From positions 1,302,001-1,366,000 of the forward strand of contig CAVQNQ010000002.1 of the NCBI GenBank assembly GCA_963714205.1: a DNA stretch of 64,000 bases, read 5' to 3'. A program made the translations under genes and the position numbers. Each line of letters begins with the position of its first letter. The stretch's first letter is position 1. The notes beneath the pieces were generated by a model, which worked only from the letters and a program-made list of their open reading frames with translations, did not search any database and was not told the origin of the DNA. Positions 17,435-28,916 of the stretch are shown here, in pieces. This DNA is from CAVQNQ01 sp963714205. GTDB lineage: Bacteria; Acidobacteriota; Terriglobia; Bryobacterales; Bryobacteraceae.

Positions 17435-18883
17435 TCAGCTCAGCGGCACTGCGACAAATATAGTCTGCCCACCCCGATTAATCAATAGCAAGGGCGAGCG
17501 ATCACCCGATTTCGCCAGCAACCCGCGGATATCCTCGGGTGAGCGCACCGGTTGCCGATTCACTTGCTGGATCACGTCTCCGGCCTGCAACCCCGCCTGG
17601 GCGGCGGGCCCATTCGGATCCACCGATTGAATGACCACGCCCTGGGTTCCGCGCGGCAAGTTGAGCTGCGCCGCCAGGTCCGGCGTCAGCGGGGCCACCG
17701 TAATTCCGAGCCGCCCGCCCTGGTTGCCGCCGCCCTGTCCGGCGCCCGCCCGCGCGCTCTCCGGCGTCAACTCGCCCAGACGCGCGCGCACCTGTTGTTC
17801 CGCGTTGTCCCTTTGGATCGTCAGCGTCACTTCGGTGCCGGGCGGCGTGCCGGCAATCTGGTTCCTGAAGCTGTTGGAATCGGTAACATCCTTGCCGTTC
17901 AACTGGAGGATGACGTCGCCGGTCTTGATCCCCGCCTTGTCGGCCGGCCCGCCGGAAGTGACCGAGTTGACCAGGACGCCTCGCACCTGCTTCAGGCCCA
18001 TGCTCTGGGCGATATCGCTGGTAACCTGCTGAATGCCCACCCCAAGCATCCCGCGCGCCACTTTGCCCTTGCTGATTAACTGATCGAGAACATTTCGCGC
18101 CATATTCGACGGGATGGCGAAACCGATGCCGATATTGCCGCCGTTGGTGGAGAGAATTTGTGAGTTGATGCCAATCAGCTCGCCCCGCGTATTCACCAGC
18201 GCTCCGCCCGAGTTACCCTGGTTGATGGGCGCATCGGTCTGGAGAAAATCCTCGAAATTGCCGTTGCTCAGGCCGGTGGCCCTACCTTTGGCGCTGATGA
18301 TACCCTCGGTGACGGTCTCTCCCACGCCCAATGGGTTTCCCACGGCCAGCACCACATCGCCCACGCGAACCTGGTCCGAATTGCCGAGCTGCAGAATCGG
18401 GAGACCACCGGCGGAGATCTTCAGCACCGCCAGATCGCTGGGCGCATCCGATCCCAGCACCTGGGCCGAGTAGGTCTGGCGAGACGAGAGATCCACTTTA
18501 ATATCCTCGGCGCCATCTATGACGTGATGGTTGGTCATGATATGCCCATCGGCGCGCACCAGCACGCCGGAACCCAGCGCGTGTTCCACCTCGGTCTGGC
18601 CGCCTCCGCGCGGGATACGTCCTCCAAAGAACTGTTGGAAAAATGGATCGTCGAAAAACGGAAACTGCTGGGGCGCACGCACGCGCTTGGAGGAGCGGAT
18701 GGTAACCACGGCGGGAGCCACCCGGTCTACTATGTCCGCATAGGAGAGCAGCGGGCCAGTCACCGAAACCGTGCCGGAGGGCATCTGGCGCGGCCCCGAG
18801 CCGCCGCTCGGAGGGCCGTAGTATGAGCGGTTACAGGACGACAGAGCGAGAACGGCAGCAAGAACCGGAAGAACGCGCTTCAT
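17435..18883 (-). CDS. htrA: HtrA/DegP-type serine protease, lipoprotein with two PDZ domains
   Basis: A 482-aa periplasmic protease-chaperone. The N terminus is a lipoprotein signal (ALSSC, lipid on Cys17), so it is probably tethered to a membrane. The trypsin-like domain has the complete triad: His120 (TNHHV), Asp150 (SDLAVL) and Ser225 (GNSGGALV). PDZ1 spans about 285-365 and PDZ2 about 390-475. It degrades or holds misfolded envelope proteins. The M48 protease gene follows after 45 bases. No Shine-Dalgarno is obvious before ATG 18883. Confidence 0.93.
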   Translation of the reverse strand: MKRVLPVLAAVLALSSCNRSYYGPPSGGSGPRQMPSGTVSVTGPLLSYADIVDRVAPAVVTIRSSKRVRAPQQFPFFDDPFFQQFFGGRIPRGGGQTEVEHALGSGVLVRADGHIMTNHHVIDGAEDIKVDLSSRQTYSAQVLGSDAPSDLAVLKISAGGLPILQLGNSDQVRVGDVVLAVGNPLGVGETVTEGIISAKGRATGLSNGNFEDFLQTDAPINQGNSGGALVNTRGELIGINSQILSTNGGNIGIGFAIPSNMARNVLDQLISKGKVARGMLGVGIQQVTSDIAQSMGLKQVRGVLVNSVTSGGPADKAGIKTGDVILQLNGKDVTDSNSFRNQIAGTPPGTEVTLTIQRDNAEQQVRARLGELTPESARAGAGQGGGNQGGRLGITVAPLTPDLAAQLNLPRGTQGVVIQSVDPNGPAAQAGLQAGDVIQQVNRQPVRSPEDIRGLLAKSGDRSPLLLINRGGQTIFVAVPLS

Positions 18884-18952
18884 GATCTATCCATAGCACG
18901 AGCCCCGGCGGGGTGGGCAATTGCAAGTGGCTTATTCTATACCGCCCACTCT

Positions 18953-19798
18953 CTACTTCTTCAGGTTCAGCACTTCGTTCATGGAGCCCTGGCGGTAGCC
19001 CTCCAGGTCCAGCGTGACGTATTTGAAACCGAGCGCCTTGAAGATGGCGGTGAAGCGCTGGGCCATCTCAAGCGTCAGGGCGCGTTCCATCTCGTCCCTG
19101 GCGATCTCGATGCGCACCACCTCGCCGTGGAACCGGACGCGGAATTGGCGGAAGCCCAGGGCCTTGATCTGCTCCTCGCCGGTTTCCACGGTCTTGACGT
19201 TCTGGATGGTCACCGGAGTGCCGTAGGGGATGCGCGAACTCAGGCAGGCGGAGGCCGGGCGATCCCACGTGGGGAGGCCTGCCAGCCGGGACAGCTCGCG
19301 GATATCCGCCTTGGTCATCCTGGCGTCGGCCAGCGGGGCGGATACCTGGTGTTTCCGGGCGGCGTTCTGACCCGGACGGTAATCGCCCAGGTCGTCCAGG
19401 TTGACGCCGTAGATGATGTGCTCATAGCCGCGCTGGCGGCCCACTTCATCCAGCCGCGTGAACAGCTCGTCCTTGCAATGGAAGCAGCGGTTGGGATCGT
19501 TGCGGGCATAATCCGGGTTGTCGAATTCGTAGGTCCGGATATACTCGTGGGCCATGCCGAAGCGCTCGACGAAGGCCTCCAGGTCGCGCTTGTGCGACTC
19601 CGGAAGCGAGGCCGAATCGGCCGTGACGGCCAGCGCCTCGCGTCCCAGCGCCTGGTGAGCCGCCCAGCCCAGGTAAGCCGAGTCCGTGCCTCCCGAAAAG
19701 GCCACGATCACGCGCCCCATGCCCCGTAAAATGGAGTAGAGACGCTCCTCTTTCTCCTGCAAATGCGACTTGTCCGTTAGTTCCACCAGCGCGCCCAT
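18953..19798 (-). CDS. larE: ATP-dependent sacrificial sulfur transferase LarE
   Basis: A 281-aa PP-loop ATP pyrophosphatase of the LarE family, which activates and sulfurises the nicotinate-derived precursor of the nickel-pincer cofactor of lactate racemase. The PP loop SGGTDS is at 35-40; Cys185 in PASACLSSR corresponds to the sacrificial sulfur-donor Cys of Lactobacillus LarE, and a CFHC pair is at 105/108. The ATG at 19798 (GGGGTG upstream) is preferred over a TTG at 19816. No larA, larB or larC is nearby, although a lactate permease lies 10 kb away. It ends upstream of the HtrA gene. Confidence 0.88.
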   Translation of the reverse strand: MGALVELTDKSHLQEKEERLYSILRGMGRVIVAFSGGTDSAYLGWAAHQALGREALAVTADSASLPESHKRDLEAFVERFGMAHEYIRTYEFDNPDYARNDPNRCFHCKDELFTRLDEVGRQRGYEHIIYGVNLDDLGDYRPGQNAARKHQVSAPLADARMTKADIRELSRLAGLPTWDRPASACLSSRIPYGTPVTIQNVKTVETGEEQIKALGFRQFRVRFHGEVVRIEIARDEMERALTLEMAQRFTAIFKALGFKYVTLDLEGYRQGSMNEVLNLKK

Positions 19799-19829
19799 AG
19801 CAAGCACCCCGTTCAACGGTTATTCTAGC

Positions 19830-22352
<2,523 letters not shown>

Positions 22353-22383
22353 GACGATTTCCCTTATTTGATACTTAAGTTCT

Positions 22384-22412
22384 ATTGTAACAAGAATTTA
22401 GTTGCGTGTGAA
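22384..22412 (-). promoter_or_regulatory. gyrA promoter, sigma70 type
   Basis: On the minus strand TTCACA (22412-22407) is separated by 17 bases from TACAAT (22389-22384). Transcription would begin near 22377, leaving a leader of about 25 bases with the ribosome site AAGGGAA before the TTG start. Confidence 0.7.
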
Positions 22413-22487
22413 GCAAGCTCCGTATTCGCCGGATATTCGCTTTTCTGCGGCCGGGCGCCCGTTACACTTCCGTCAGGCTATCGTAAG

Positions 22488-23102
22488 ATGGTGGTTATGG
22501 AACGGCTGTGGGCCGCGTCGGCCCTGGCTCTCTCCCTGGGCCTTTGTGCGCTTTCCGCGCAGGTCATCGAGTTCGAGTCGAATGGTCTTAAATATCAGAC
22601 GCTTACGCGGTCCGGTGTAACCGTTATGTTCGCCCAGATGCCTTCCCACATCCACGAATACACCATCCTCCAGGTGGCCGTTTCGAATGGCTCGCCGGGA
22701 CCCTATGTGATTCGCCCCGACGATTTCAGCTATCAGCGCCCGGATGGCAACAGCATCCGCGCCGTTCCGGCCCAGACCGTCATAGCCATGTTGATGCAGA
22801 AGGGCAGCGGAACGGATGTCATCAAGCTGGTGACCGCTTACGAGGCTGGCATTTACGGAAACCCGCATCTGCGCTCGACGAATGGCTACGAGCAGCGCCG
22901 GCAGGCGGCGCTCGCGATGGGCGGCGCCACCCGGTTTCGGGCCGCCGCGACCGCCAGCGCCATCGCCCTGGTGGGGACCAAGCTGGCCATGGGCGATTCG
23001 ACTGATGGAGCCGTCTTCTTCCCCAATGAAGGCAAACCGCTGACGGGCGGCCACGTGGTGGTCCGCACCAACACCGATACCTTTACGTTCAAGACCGAAT
23101 AG
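22488..23102 (+). CDS. secreted protein of unknown function, about 204 aa
   Basis: No family recognised. A signal peptide is clear (MERLWAASALALSLGLCALSAQ), with possible starts at 22488 or 22497; the open frame extends upstream to 22368 but that part is not protein-like. The mature domain begins VIEFESNGLKYQTLTRSGV and has alternating hydrophobic residues suggesting a beta-rich fold, then a helical Ala-rich region (residues about 140-180) and a final strand KPLTGGHVVVRTNTDTFTF. Divergent from gyrA, convergent with lepB. Confidence 0.65.
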   Translation: MVVMERLWAASALALSLGLCALSAQVIEFESNGLKYQTLTRSGVTVMFAQMPSHIHEYTILQVAVSNGSPGPYVIRPDDFSYQRPDGNSIRAVPAQTVIAMLMQKGSGTDVIKLVTAYEAGIYGNPHLRSTNGYEQRRQAALAMGGATRFRAAATASAIALVGTKLAMGDSTDGAVFFPNEGKPLTGGHVVVRTNTDTFTFKTE

Positions 23103-23123
23103 CCGCGCGCTCCCGCCGGCGCG

Positions 23124-23924
23124 CTACTGCAGCGGATAGCCGCGAATCAGCTTGCATGTCCGCGACCAGCGGGTTTTGGTGAAGAAGTGGGTGAGCACAT
23201 CGACGATATGATCGATCCCGATATTGCCGTTGGTTAAATCCTGGGTGGGCGCTTCGAAGGACCAATAAATAACGAGCGGCGTGCCGACAATGTTCTCCCG
23301 GGGCACGAAACCCCAATAGCGGCTGTCGAGCGAATCGTCGCGGTTGTCGCCCATGGCGAAGACGCAGCCGGGCGGCACCACCAGCTCGCCGTTGACCACG
23401 TGGCTTTCCAGCATCTCGATGGCTTGCGGATAGATGCCCATGCCGGGCGGCCCGTCGGGAAAATCGTCGCGGTAGGAATCGATGTAGCCGGTCGAGTGAA
23501 CCGCGTACGGTTCGTTGACCGCGTGGCCGTTCAGCACGAGCTGCTTGTTGACCAGCTTGATATGGTCCCCCGGCAGGCCGATGGCCCGCTTCACGTAATC
23601 TTCCGCGATATTCAGAGGATAGCGGAAGACGATGATATCCCCGCGGCGCGGCTCGCGGTAGGGCAGCAGATGCCTGGAAATGCTTCCCGCGGGCGCGTAG
23701 ACAAGCTTATCCACCAGCACGTGGTCGCCGATCAGCAGGGTGTTCTCCATCGAGGCGCTGGGAATGACGAAAGCCTGCACCAGGCTCGTGGTGGCAAACA
23801 GCAGCAGGATCACCGTCACCGTCCATTCCGCGACGAATCCCCGGTGCACATCGTGAGTGATCTCCTGATAGCGGCTCCACAGGGTCCGCGGCTGGCTCTT
23901 CACTTGAGTCTCCACAGCAGCCAT
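23124..23924 (-). CDS. lepB: signal peptidase I
   Basis: A 266-aa type I leader peptidase, membrane-anchored with the catalytic domain in the periplasm. One membrane segment at about 34-54 precedes the nucleophile Ser58 (PSASMENTL); the general base Lys112 lies in YVKRAIGLPGD, and the GDNRDDSLDSRYWG box is at about 190-205. The ATG at 23924 is used rather than an upstream one at 24002, because the upstream part would overlap the divergent ATPase gene. No Shine-Dalgarno is evident. Confidence 0.94.
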   Translation of the reverse strand: MAAVETQVKSQPRTLWSRYQEITHDVHRGFVAEWTVTVILLLFATTSLVQAFVIPSASMENTLLIGDHVLVDKLVYAPAGSISRHLLPYREPRRGDIIVFRYPLNIAEDYVKRAIGLPGDHIKLVNKQLVLNGHAVNEPYAVHSTGYIDSYRDDFPDGPPGMGIYPQAIEMLESHVVNGELVVPPGCVFAMGDNRDDSLDSRYWGFVPRENIVGTPLVIYWSFEAPTQDLTNGNIGIDHIVDVLTHFFTKTRWSRTCKLIRGYPLQ

Positions 23925-23959
23925 TGTATCGGATGAGACGCGTGAGATTTCAATGGGTC

Positions 23960-23968
23960 TGCTACAAT
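23960..23968 (+). promoter_or_regulatory. extended -10 promoter of the ATPase/vWA operon
   Basis: TGCTACAAT matches an extended -10. Start of transcription near 23975 would leave a 15-base leader holding the strong ribosome site GGGGGGAAG before GTG 23990. Confidence 0.5.
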
Positions 23969-23989
23969 CGCGAACAGAGGGGGGGAAGC

Positions 23990-25493
23990 GTGTCCACTGC
24001 AACTCAGGAACTGCCCCGGACGTTTGGCGCTCTTCGTCAGAGCCACTTCAGCCGGGAAAGGTACGCCAGCCGTTCAGTCAAGGACGAACTCAGACAGAAT
24101 CTGATCTGCAAACTCCAGCGTGGGGATGCGCTCTTTCCGGGCATCCTGGGCTACGAAGATACGGTGGTGCCGCAGGTAATCAACGCCGTGCTGTCGCGCC
24201 ACAATTTCATCTTGCTCGGCTTGCGCGGGCAAGCCAAAACCAGGCTGATCCGCATGCTCACTTCGCTGCTCGACGAGGCCGCGCCATTCGTCGAGGGCTG
24301 CGAGATACATGATAACCCCTACAAACCCATCTGCCGCCGCTGCCGCGACCTGCTCGAGAGCTTGGGTGATGAAACCCCCATCGGATGGCTCGGCCGCGAC
24401 CACCGGTACGTCGAGAAGCTGGCCACGCCGGACGTGACTATTGCCGACATGATCGGCGATATCGACCCCATCAAAGCGGCTCGCCGCGGACATGACATCT
24501 CCGACGAGCTGACCGTCCATTACGGCCTGCTGCCGCGCGCCAACCGGGGAATCTTCGCCATCAACGAGCTGCCCGACCTGGCCGGGAAGATCCAGGTGGG
24601 CCTGTTCAACATCATGCAGGAAGGCGACGTGCAAATTAAGGGCTATCCGGTGCGCCTGCCGCTCGACCTGATGCTGGTCTTCACCGCCAACCCGGAAGAC
24701 TATACCGCGCGCGGCAAGATCATCACGCCGCTCAAGGACCGCATCGGCAGCGAAATCCGCACGCATTATCCGGCCGCCCTCGAGCAGGGCATCGCCATCA
24801 CTGCGCAGGAGGCGTGGCTCAACCGGCCTTCGCCGGTCGAGGTGCGTGGTGCCAGGCTACATCAGGGAAGTGGTGGAGCAACTGGCCTTCGCGGCGCGCG
24901 AGGATAAGCGCATCGACAAACGCTCCGGCGTGTCGCAGCGGCTGCCCATATCGGTGCTCGAGAACGTGGTTTCGAACGCCGAGCGGCGTGCGCTTCGGGT
25001 CAGGGACGACGTGGCCGTCCCGCGCATGCTCGATCTCTATACCGCGCTTCCCGCCATCACCGGCAAGCTGGAGCTGGAGTACGAAGGCGAGCTGAAAGGC
25101 GGCGACACCGTGGCGCGCGAGTTGATCCGGCTCGCGGTGGGCAAGGTCTACGACCGGTACTTCGAGGGCGCCAACGTGGCCCAGATCGTGCAGTGGTTCG
25201 ATCTGGGCGGCTCGCTCAAGCTGGATGAAAACCTCGATTCGGCCACCATGGCGAAGCAGTTGGGCGGAATTCAGGGGCTGATGGAAAAGACCAAGGGACT
25301 GGGGCTTTCGGCCAACGAGCCGGACGCGGTGCGCGCCGCGGCCGCCGAGTTCGTGCTGGAGGGGCTGTACGCGCACCGCCGCATCAGCCGCAATGAGGAG
25401 CGCGGCTTCACGGCCGAAGAGAAGAAACGCGAGCCGCCTCGGGAAGAGAGCGGCGGCCGCCCCGAAAGGCCGGTCCGGCGGCAGTTCAACTGA
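23990..25493 (+). CDS. MoxR/ChlI-like AAA+ ATPase, split by a one-base insertion
   Basis: An ATPase of the magnesium-chelatase-subunit-I/MoxR type, expected to remodel a partner protein together with the vWA protein encoded next. The GTG start (23990) has a strong GGGGGGAAG ribosome site. Walker A is LGLRGQAKTRL, Walker B is GIFAINELPDL and sensor 1 is VFTANPEDYTARG. The first frame ends at 24907 with a nonsense-like tail from 24845; the second frame, opening at 24846, carries the remainder (VPGYIREVVEQLAF, RSGVSQRLPISVLENVV). Dropping C24845 restores one continuous 500-aa protein. The C terminus is basic and probably flexible. Confidence 0.85.
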
Positions 25494-25507
25494 GGGGAGT
25501 CTGTCAC

Positions 25508-26746
25508 ATGAAATGGGTTCGGTACTCGCGCTATTCCGGCGAGGATATGGGCATCGGCGCCGAAGACCTCTTGCAGGCGCTCTCGGATTTTCTCCTGGAG
25601 AGCGGCTTCAATACGCAGTACATGCCTTTCAGCGAGCTCAACGAGCACACCCTCGAAGACTTGAAGAAGGCCATCCAGCAGGCCCTCGAGCAGGGCCAGC
25701 TCTTCGATGAGCAGAGCCTCCAGGAGATGATGCAGCGCTTACAATCGATGACGCCGGAACAGATAGATGCGCTGCTCGACAAGCTCGTCCAGAAGATGGT
25801 GGATGAGGGCCAGATCACCGTCGAAGAGCCCCATTCACAGGCGGCTTCCGCCCCCGGCATGGGCGATGGCAAAGACAGCCGGGTGAAGTTCGAGGTTACC
25901 GACAAGTCGCTCGATTTCCTGGGCTTCAAGACCCTCAAGGACCTGCTGGGCTCGCTTGGCAAATCCAGTTTCGGCCGCCACGATACGCGCGACCTGGCCA
26001 CCGGAATCGAGACCTCGGGCGCTTCCAAACCCTACGAATTCGGCGACATGCTGAACCTGGACGTCAGCGAAACGCTGTTCTCGGCCATTCGCCGCGAAGG
26101 CGCTAAAGTGCCGCTCGACATGGATTACAGCGACCTGCGGGTGCACCAGTGCGAATACCAGAGCTCCTGCGCCACGGTCCTGATGCTCGATTGCAGCCAC
26201 AGCATGATCCTGTACGGGGAGGACCGCTTCACTCCCGCCAAGAAGGTCGCCATGGCGCTGGCGCACCTGATCCGCACCCAGTATCCCGGCGACAGCCTGC
26301 GCTGCGTGCTGTTCCACGATTCCGCCGAGGAGCTGGCCATCAGCCAGCTCGCGCGCGTGCAGGTGGGACCGTACTATACCAATACGCGTGACGGGCTGAT
26401 CCTGGCCCAGCGCCTGCTTGCCCGCGAGCGCAAGGACATGCGCCAGATCGTCATGATCACCGATGGCAAGCCGAGCTGCCTGACGCTCGAAGACGGCCGC
26501 ATGTACAAGAACGCCTTCGGCCTGGACCCGCTGGTGATCAGCCGGACTTTGGAAGAGGTGAACCGCTGCAAGAAACAGGGCATCCTCATCAATACCTTCA
26601 TGCTGGCCAGCGATTATGGGCTGGTGAACTTCGTGCAGAAAGTGACGGAGATGTGCCGCGGCAAAGCCTATTTCACCACTCCCTATACGCTCGGACAGTA
26701 CCTGTTAATGGACTACATGAACCGCAAGACGCGCTCGATCCACTAA
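25508..26746 (+). CDS. vWA-domain protein, partner of the AAA+ ATPase
   Basis: A 412-aa protein. The C-terminal vWA domain (about 205-400) has a MIDAS motif DCSHS near residue 227, with later metal-site residues around the RQIVMITDGKPS stretch. The N-terminal 200 residues hold an acidic, Gln/Glu-rich helical section (QEMMQRLQSMTPEQIDALLDKL). GAGGGGAG lies 8 bases before the ATG, and the gene follows the ATPase by 14 bases. AAA+ plus vWA pairs act as chelatase-like or protein-activation machines; the target is unknown here. Confidence 0.88.
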   Translation: MKWVRYSRYSGEDMGIGAEDLLQALSDFLLESGFNTQYMPFSELNEHTLEDLKKAIQQALEQGQLFDEQSLQEMMQRLQSMTPEQIDALLDKLVQKMVDEGQITVEEPHSQAASAPGMGDGKDSRVKFEVTDKSLDFLGFKTLKDLLGSLGKSSFGRHDTRDLATGIETSGASKPYEFGDMLNLDVSETLFSAIRREGAKVPLDMDYSDLRVHQCEYQSSCATVLMLDCSHSMILYGEDRFTPAKKVAMALAHLIRTQYPGDSLRCVLFHDSAEELAISQLARVQVGPYYTNTRDGLILAQRLLARERKDMRQIVMITDGKPSCLTLEDGRMYKNAFGLDPLVISRTLEEVNRCKKQGILINTFMLASDYGLVNFVQKVTEMCRGKAYFTTPYTLGQYLLMDYMNRKTRSIH

Positions 26747-26767
26747 TCGGTGGTTGCGCGCAGGCGC

Positions 26768-26773
26768 TATAAT
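26768..26773 (+). promoter_or_regulatory. fabD -10 element, nearly leaderless
   Basis: A perfect TATAAT ends nine bases before ATG 26783, implying a leader of only about three bases. No Shine-Dalgarno and no good -35 are visible. Confidence 0.45.
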
Positions 26774-26782
26774 CGCCATTTC

Positions 26783-27742
26783 ATGACCGATTCGAAACCC
26801 GCGGGCGGGTCGCGCCCCGCCACGCGGACCGCGTTTCTCTTTCCCGGCCAGGGATCGCAATTCGCCGGCATGGGTAAAGAGCTGGCGGATGCCTACCCCG
26901 CCGCGCGCCGGGTTTTCGACGAGGCCGATGAGGCTCTGGGCTTCCCCCTCTCGCGTCTTTGCTTCGAAGGCCCCGAGGACCAGCTCAAGCTTACCCGGAA
27001 CACCCAGCCCGCTCTGCTCACGGTCTCCATCGCGGCTTTCGAGGTGCTCAAAGAGAAAGGTCTGATGCCGGCTTGTGTCGCGGGCCACAGCCTGGGCGAG
27101 TACTCGGCCCTTGTGGCGGCGGGAAGCCTGCGATTTTGCGACGCCGTCCGCCTGGTGCGCAACCGCGGCCGCTACATGCAGGATGCCGTGCCCGCCGGGG
27201 TGGGCGCCATGGCCGCGCTGCTGCGGCTGCCCGAGGGCAAGCTCGCAGCCGTTCTCGGCCAGGCCGCGCAGGGGGAGATCGTCAGCGCCGCCAATCTCAA
27301 TTCGCCCGAACAGGTGGTGATCGCGGGGCACGCCGGCGCCGTCAATCGCGCGGTGGATACCGCCAAAGCGGCCGGCGCGCGCCGCGCCGTGTTGCTGCCG
27401 GTGAGCGCTCCCTTCCACTGCGCTCTGATGAAACCCGCCCAGGAGCGCCTGCGCGCCGATCTGGACGCCACCGAGTTTGGGGACCTGGTCTGCCCCCTGG
27501 TGAACAACTGGCAGGCGCGTGAAATCCGCACGGGCGCCGAGGCGCGCGAGGGCCTCTATCAGCAGGTGCCCAACCCGGTGCGCTGGATGGATTCCATCCG
27601 GCTGATGGCGCGGTCGGGCTGTGCGGATTTCGTAGAGGTAGGCGCCGGCGCGGTCCTCACAGGTCTGCTGCGCGCCATCGATCCGGCTCTCGCCGGGCGG
27701 AAGTTCGGCGAGCCGGCCGACCTGGAGAAACTGGGCCTGTAA
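26783..27742 (+). CDS. fabD: malonyl-CoA:ACP transacylase
   Basis: A 319-aa enzyme that loads malonate onto acyl carrier protein for fatty-acid synthesis, in the cytoplasm. GQGSQ at 22-26 forms the oxyanion hole, the nucleophile is Ser103 (GHSLGEYSAL), and His212 (SAPFHCALM) completes the dyad. The ATG at 26783 gives the family-normal N terminus after a short extension of about 17 residues. It lies alone: no fabH, acpP or fabG neighbours, unlike the usual fab cluster. Confidence 0.93.
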   Translation: MTDSKPAGGSRPATRTAFLFPGQGSQFAGMGKELADAYPAARRVFDEADEALGFPLSRLCFEGPEDQLKLTRNTQPALLTVSIAAFEVLKEKGLMPACVAGHSLGEYSALVAAGSLRFCDAVRLVRNRGRYMQDAVPAGVGAMAALLRLPEGKLAAVLGQAAQGEIVSAANLNSPEQVVIAGHAGAVNRAVDTAKAAGARRAVLLPVSAPFHCALMKPAQERLRADLDATEFGDLVCPLVNNWQAREIRTGAEAREGLYQQVPNPVRWMDSIRLMARSGCADFVEVGAGAVLTGLLRAIDPALAGRKFGEPADLEKLGL

Positions 27743-27850
27743 GCTGACCGGCGCGAGCGGCGATCGACCCCTGGCAGGTGGTGGACCCCGGCGCGCACCT
27801 TCCTGCACCTCGATGTTGTTCTCCCAGACACACCCGGCCAGCCGGGATGC

Positions 27851-27859
27851 TGATAGAAT
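27851..27859 (+). promoter_or_regulatory. extended -10 promoter of the cytochrome P460 gene
   Basis: TGATAGAAT, with a predicted transcription start near 27867 and a 20-base leader containing GGAAGGAG. Confidence 0.45.
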
Positions 27860-27886
27860 CCCGTCATGTTTTGGAAGGAGTCACGT

Positions 27887-28399
27887 GTGAGACAGATCAC
27901 TTTCCTATTAATCGCAGTCGCAATCGCGGCCGGCGTTGTGGCGCTCCGAACCGGAGCCGCCGATGCGCAGGCTGCCCCGGTCTTCGTGACCAAAATTCCC
28001 CCCGGATACCGCGACTGGAGGCTGATTTCCGTTGCCCACGAAGAAGGCAACCTCCACAGTTTTGCCGCCATTCTTGGCAACGATGTCGCGATCAAGGCCT
28101 ACCGCGACGGGACGCTTCCTTTCCCGGACGGTACAATCATTGCCGCTTTGCACTACCGTCACATTCCGTCGGAGGAAAACAACAAAGTCTTCGGCCAATC
28201 GCAATCTTTCGTTGCCGGCCCGCCGACGAACGTTCAGTTTATGGTTAAGGACTCCAAAGCATACGCCTCGACCGGCGGCTGGGGGTTCGCCCATTTTAAC
28301 GACGGCAAACCTGCCGATGAGGCGGTGCTCAAAACCTGCTTTCCCTGCCACCAGAAGATTCATGATCGCGACTTGGTCTTTACGCGTTACGCACCTTAA
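27887..28399 (+). CDS. cytochrome P460-family protein
   Basis: A 170-aa exported c-type cytochrome. The GTG at 27887 is chosen because GGAAGGAG lies six bases upstream; an ATG at 27866 would precede that site. Signal peptide to about residue 27. The single haem motif CFPCH is at 151-155 near the C terminus, as in P460 proteins, which in nitrifiers oxidise hydroxylamine or detoxify NO; in heterotrophs the role is unclear. Family features include the VAHEEGNLHSFAAILGN and FAHFNDGKPAD segments. Confidence 0.82.
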   Translation: MRQITFLLIAVAIAAGVVALRTGAADAQAAPVFVTKIPPGYRDWRLISVAHEEGNLHSFAAILGNDVAIKAYRDGTLPFPDGTIIAALHYRHIPSEENNKVFGQSQSFVAGPPTNVQFMVKDSKAYASTGGWGFAHFNDGKPADEAVLKTCFPCHQKIHDRDLVFTRYAP

Positions 28400-28426
28400 T
28401 ACGAGATCAGGGCAATCCGGTAGGCG

Positions 28427-28738
28427 CTACCGGTGGTGCGGCACAGTCGCGAGGATACGGGCCACCACCGGCTGCGAGGCCAGCTCGAAGAAGCCATCGG
28501 CATCGTCCTCGATCAACTGGGCGATTTCCGAAACCCGCGCGAAAGACTCCAGGCGGTCCTCGAACTGCGTGGTCCTGCGCTCCAGGCGTTCGATCAGGAT
28601 CTCGAGAAACTTGACCTTGGCGCGCAGGGTTTCGGCGATCTCGGTGCTGTTATCCTCCAGAAACTGGCAGGCGGTGGCTTGGGCGGCGCGCAGTTCCTCA
28701 TGGCTCCAGCGGCCGTTGGGACAGTTGTCATCCGGCAT
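28427..28738 (-). CDS. hypothetical coiled-coil protein, 103 aa
   Basis: No family recognised. ATG 28738 has GGAAGGA about nine bases upstream. Residues 15-65 are predicted to form a long helix with heptad-like Leu/Ile spacing (AETLRAKVKFLEILIERLERR). There is no signal peptide. It converges with the cytochrome P460 gene. Probably a small soluble dimer. Confidence 0.55.
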   Translation of the reverse strand: MPDDNCPNGRWSHEELRAAQATACQFLEDNSTEIAETLRAKVKFLEILIERLERRTTQFEDRLESFARVSEIAQLIEDDADGFFELASQPVVARILATVPHHR

Positions 28739-28916
28739 TATGGCGTCCTTCCGTGCCAGGCCCGCCAAGATATCGGCAGGAGCAGGAGAGTTTGAGCAGG
28801 GGCGGAGAATCCTGAAGCTGACCTGTTAGAACTAGTTCAGAGCGTTACAAACCACACGCTCATTGAAATCCTATTGTATCCGATGGCACGGTTTTCGCGC
28901 CACTAGGTAGCGCACA

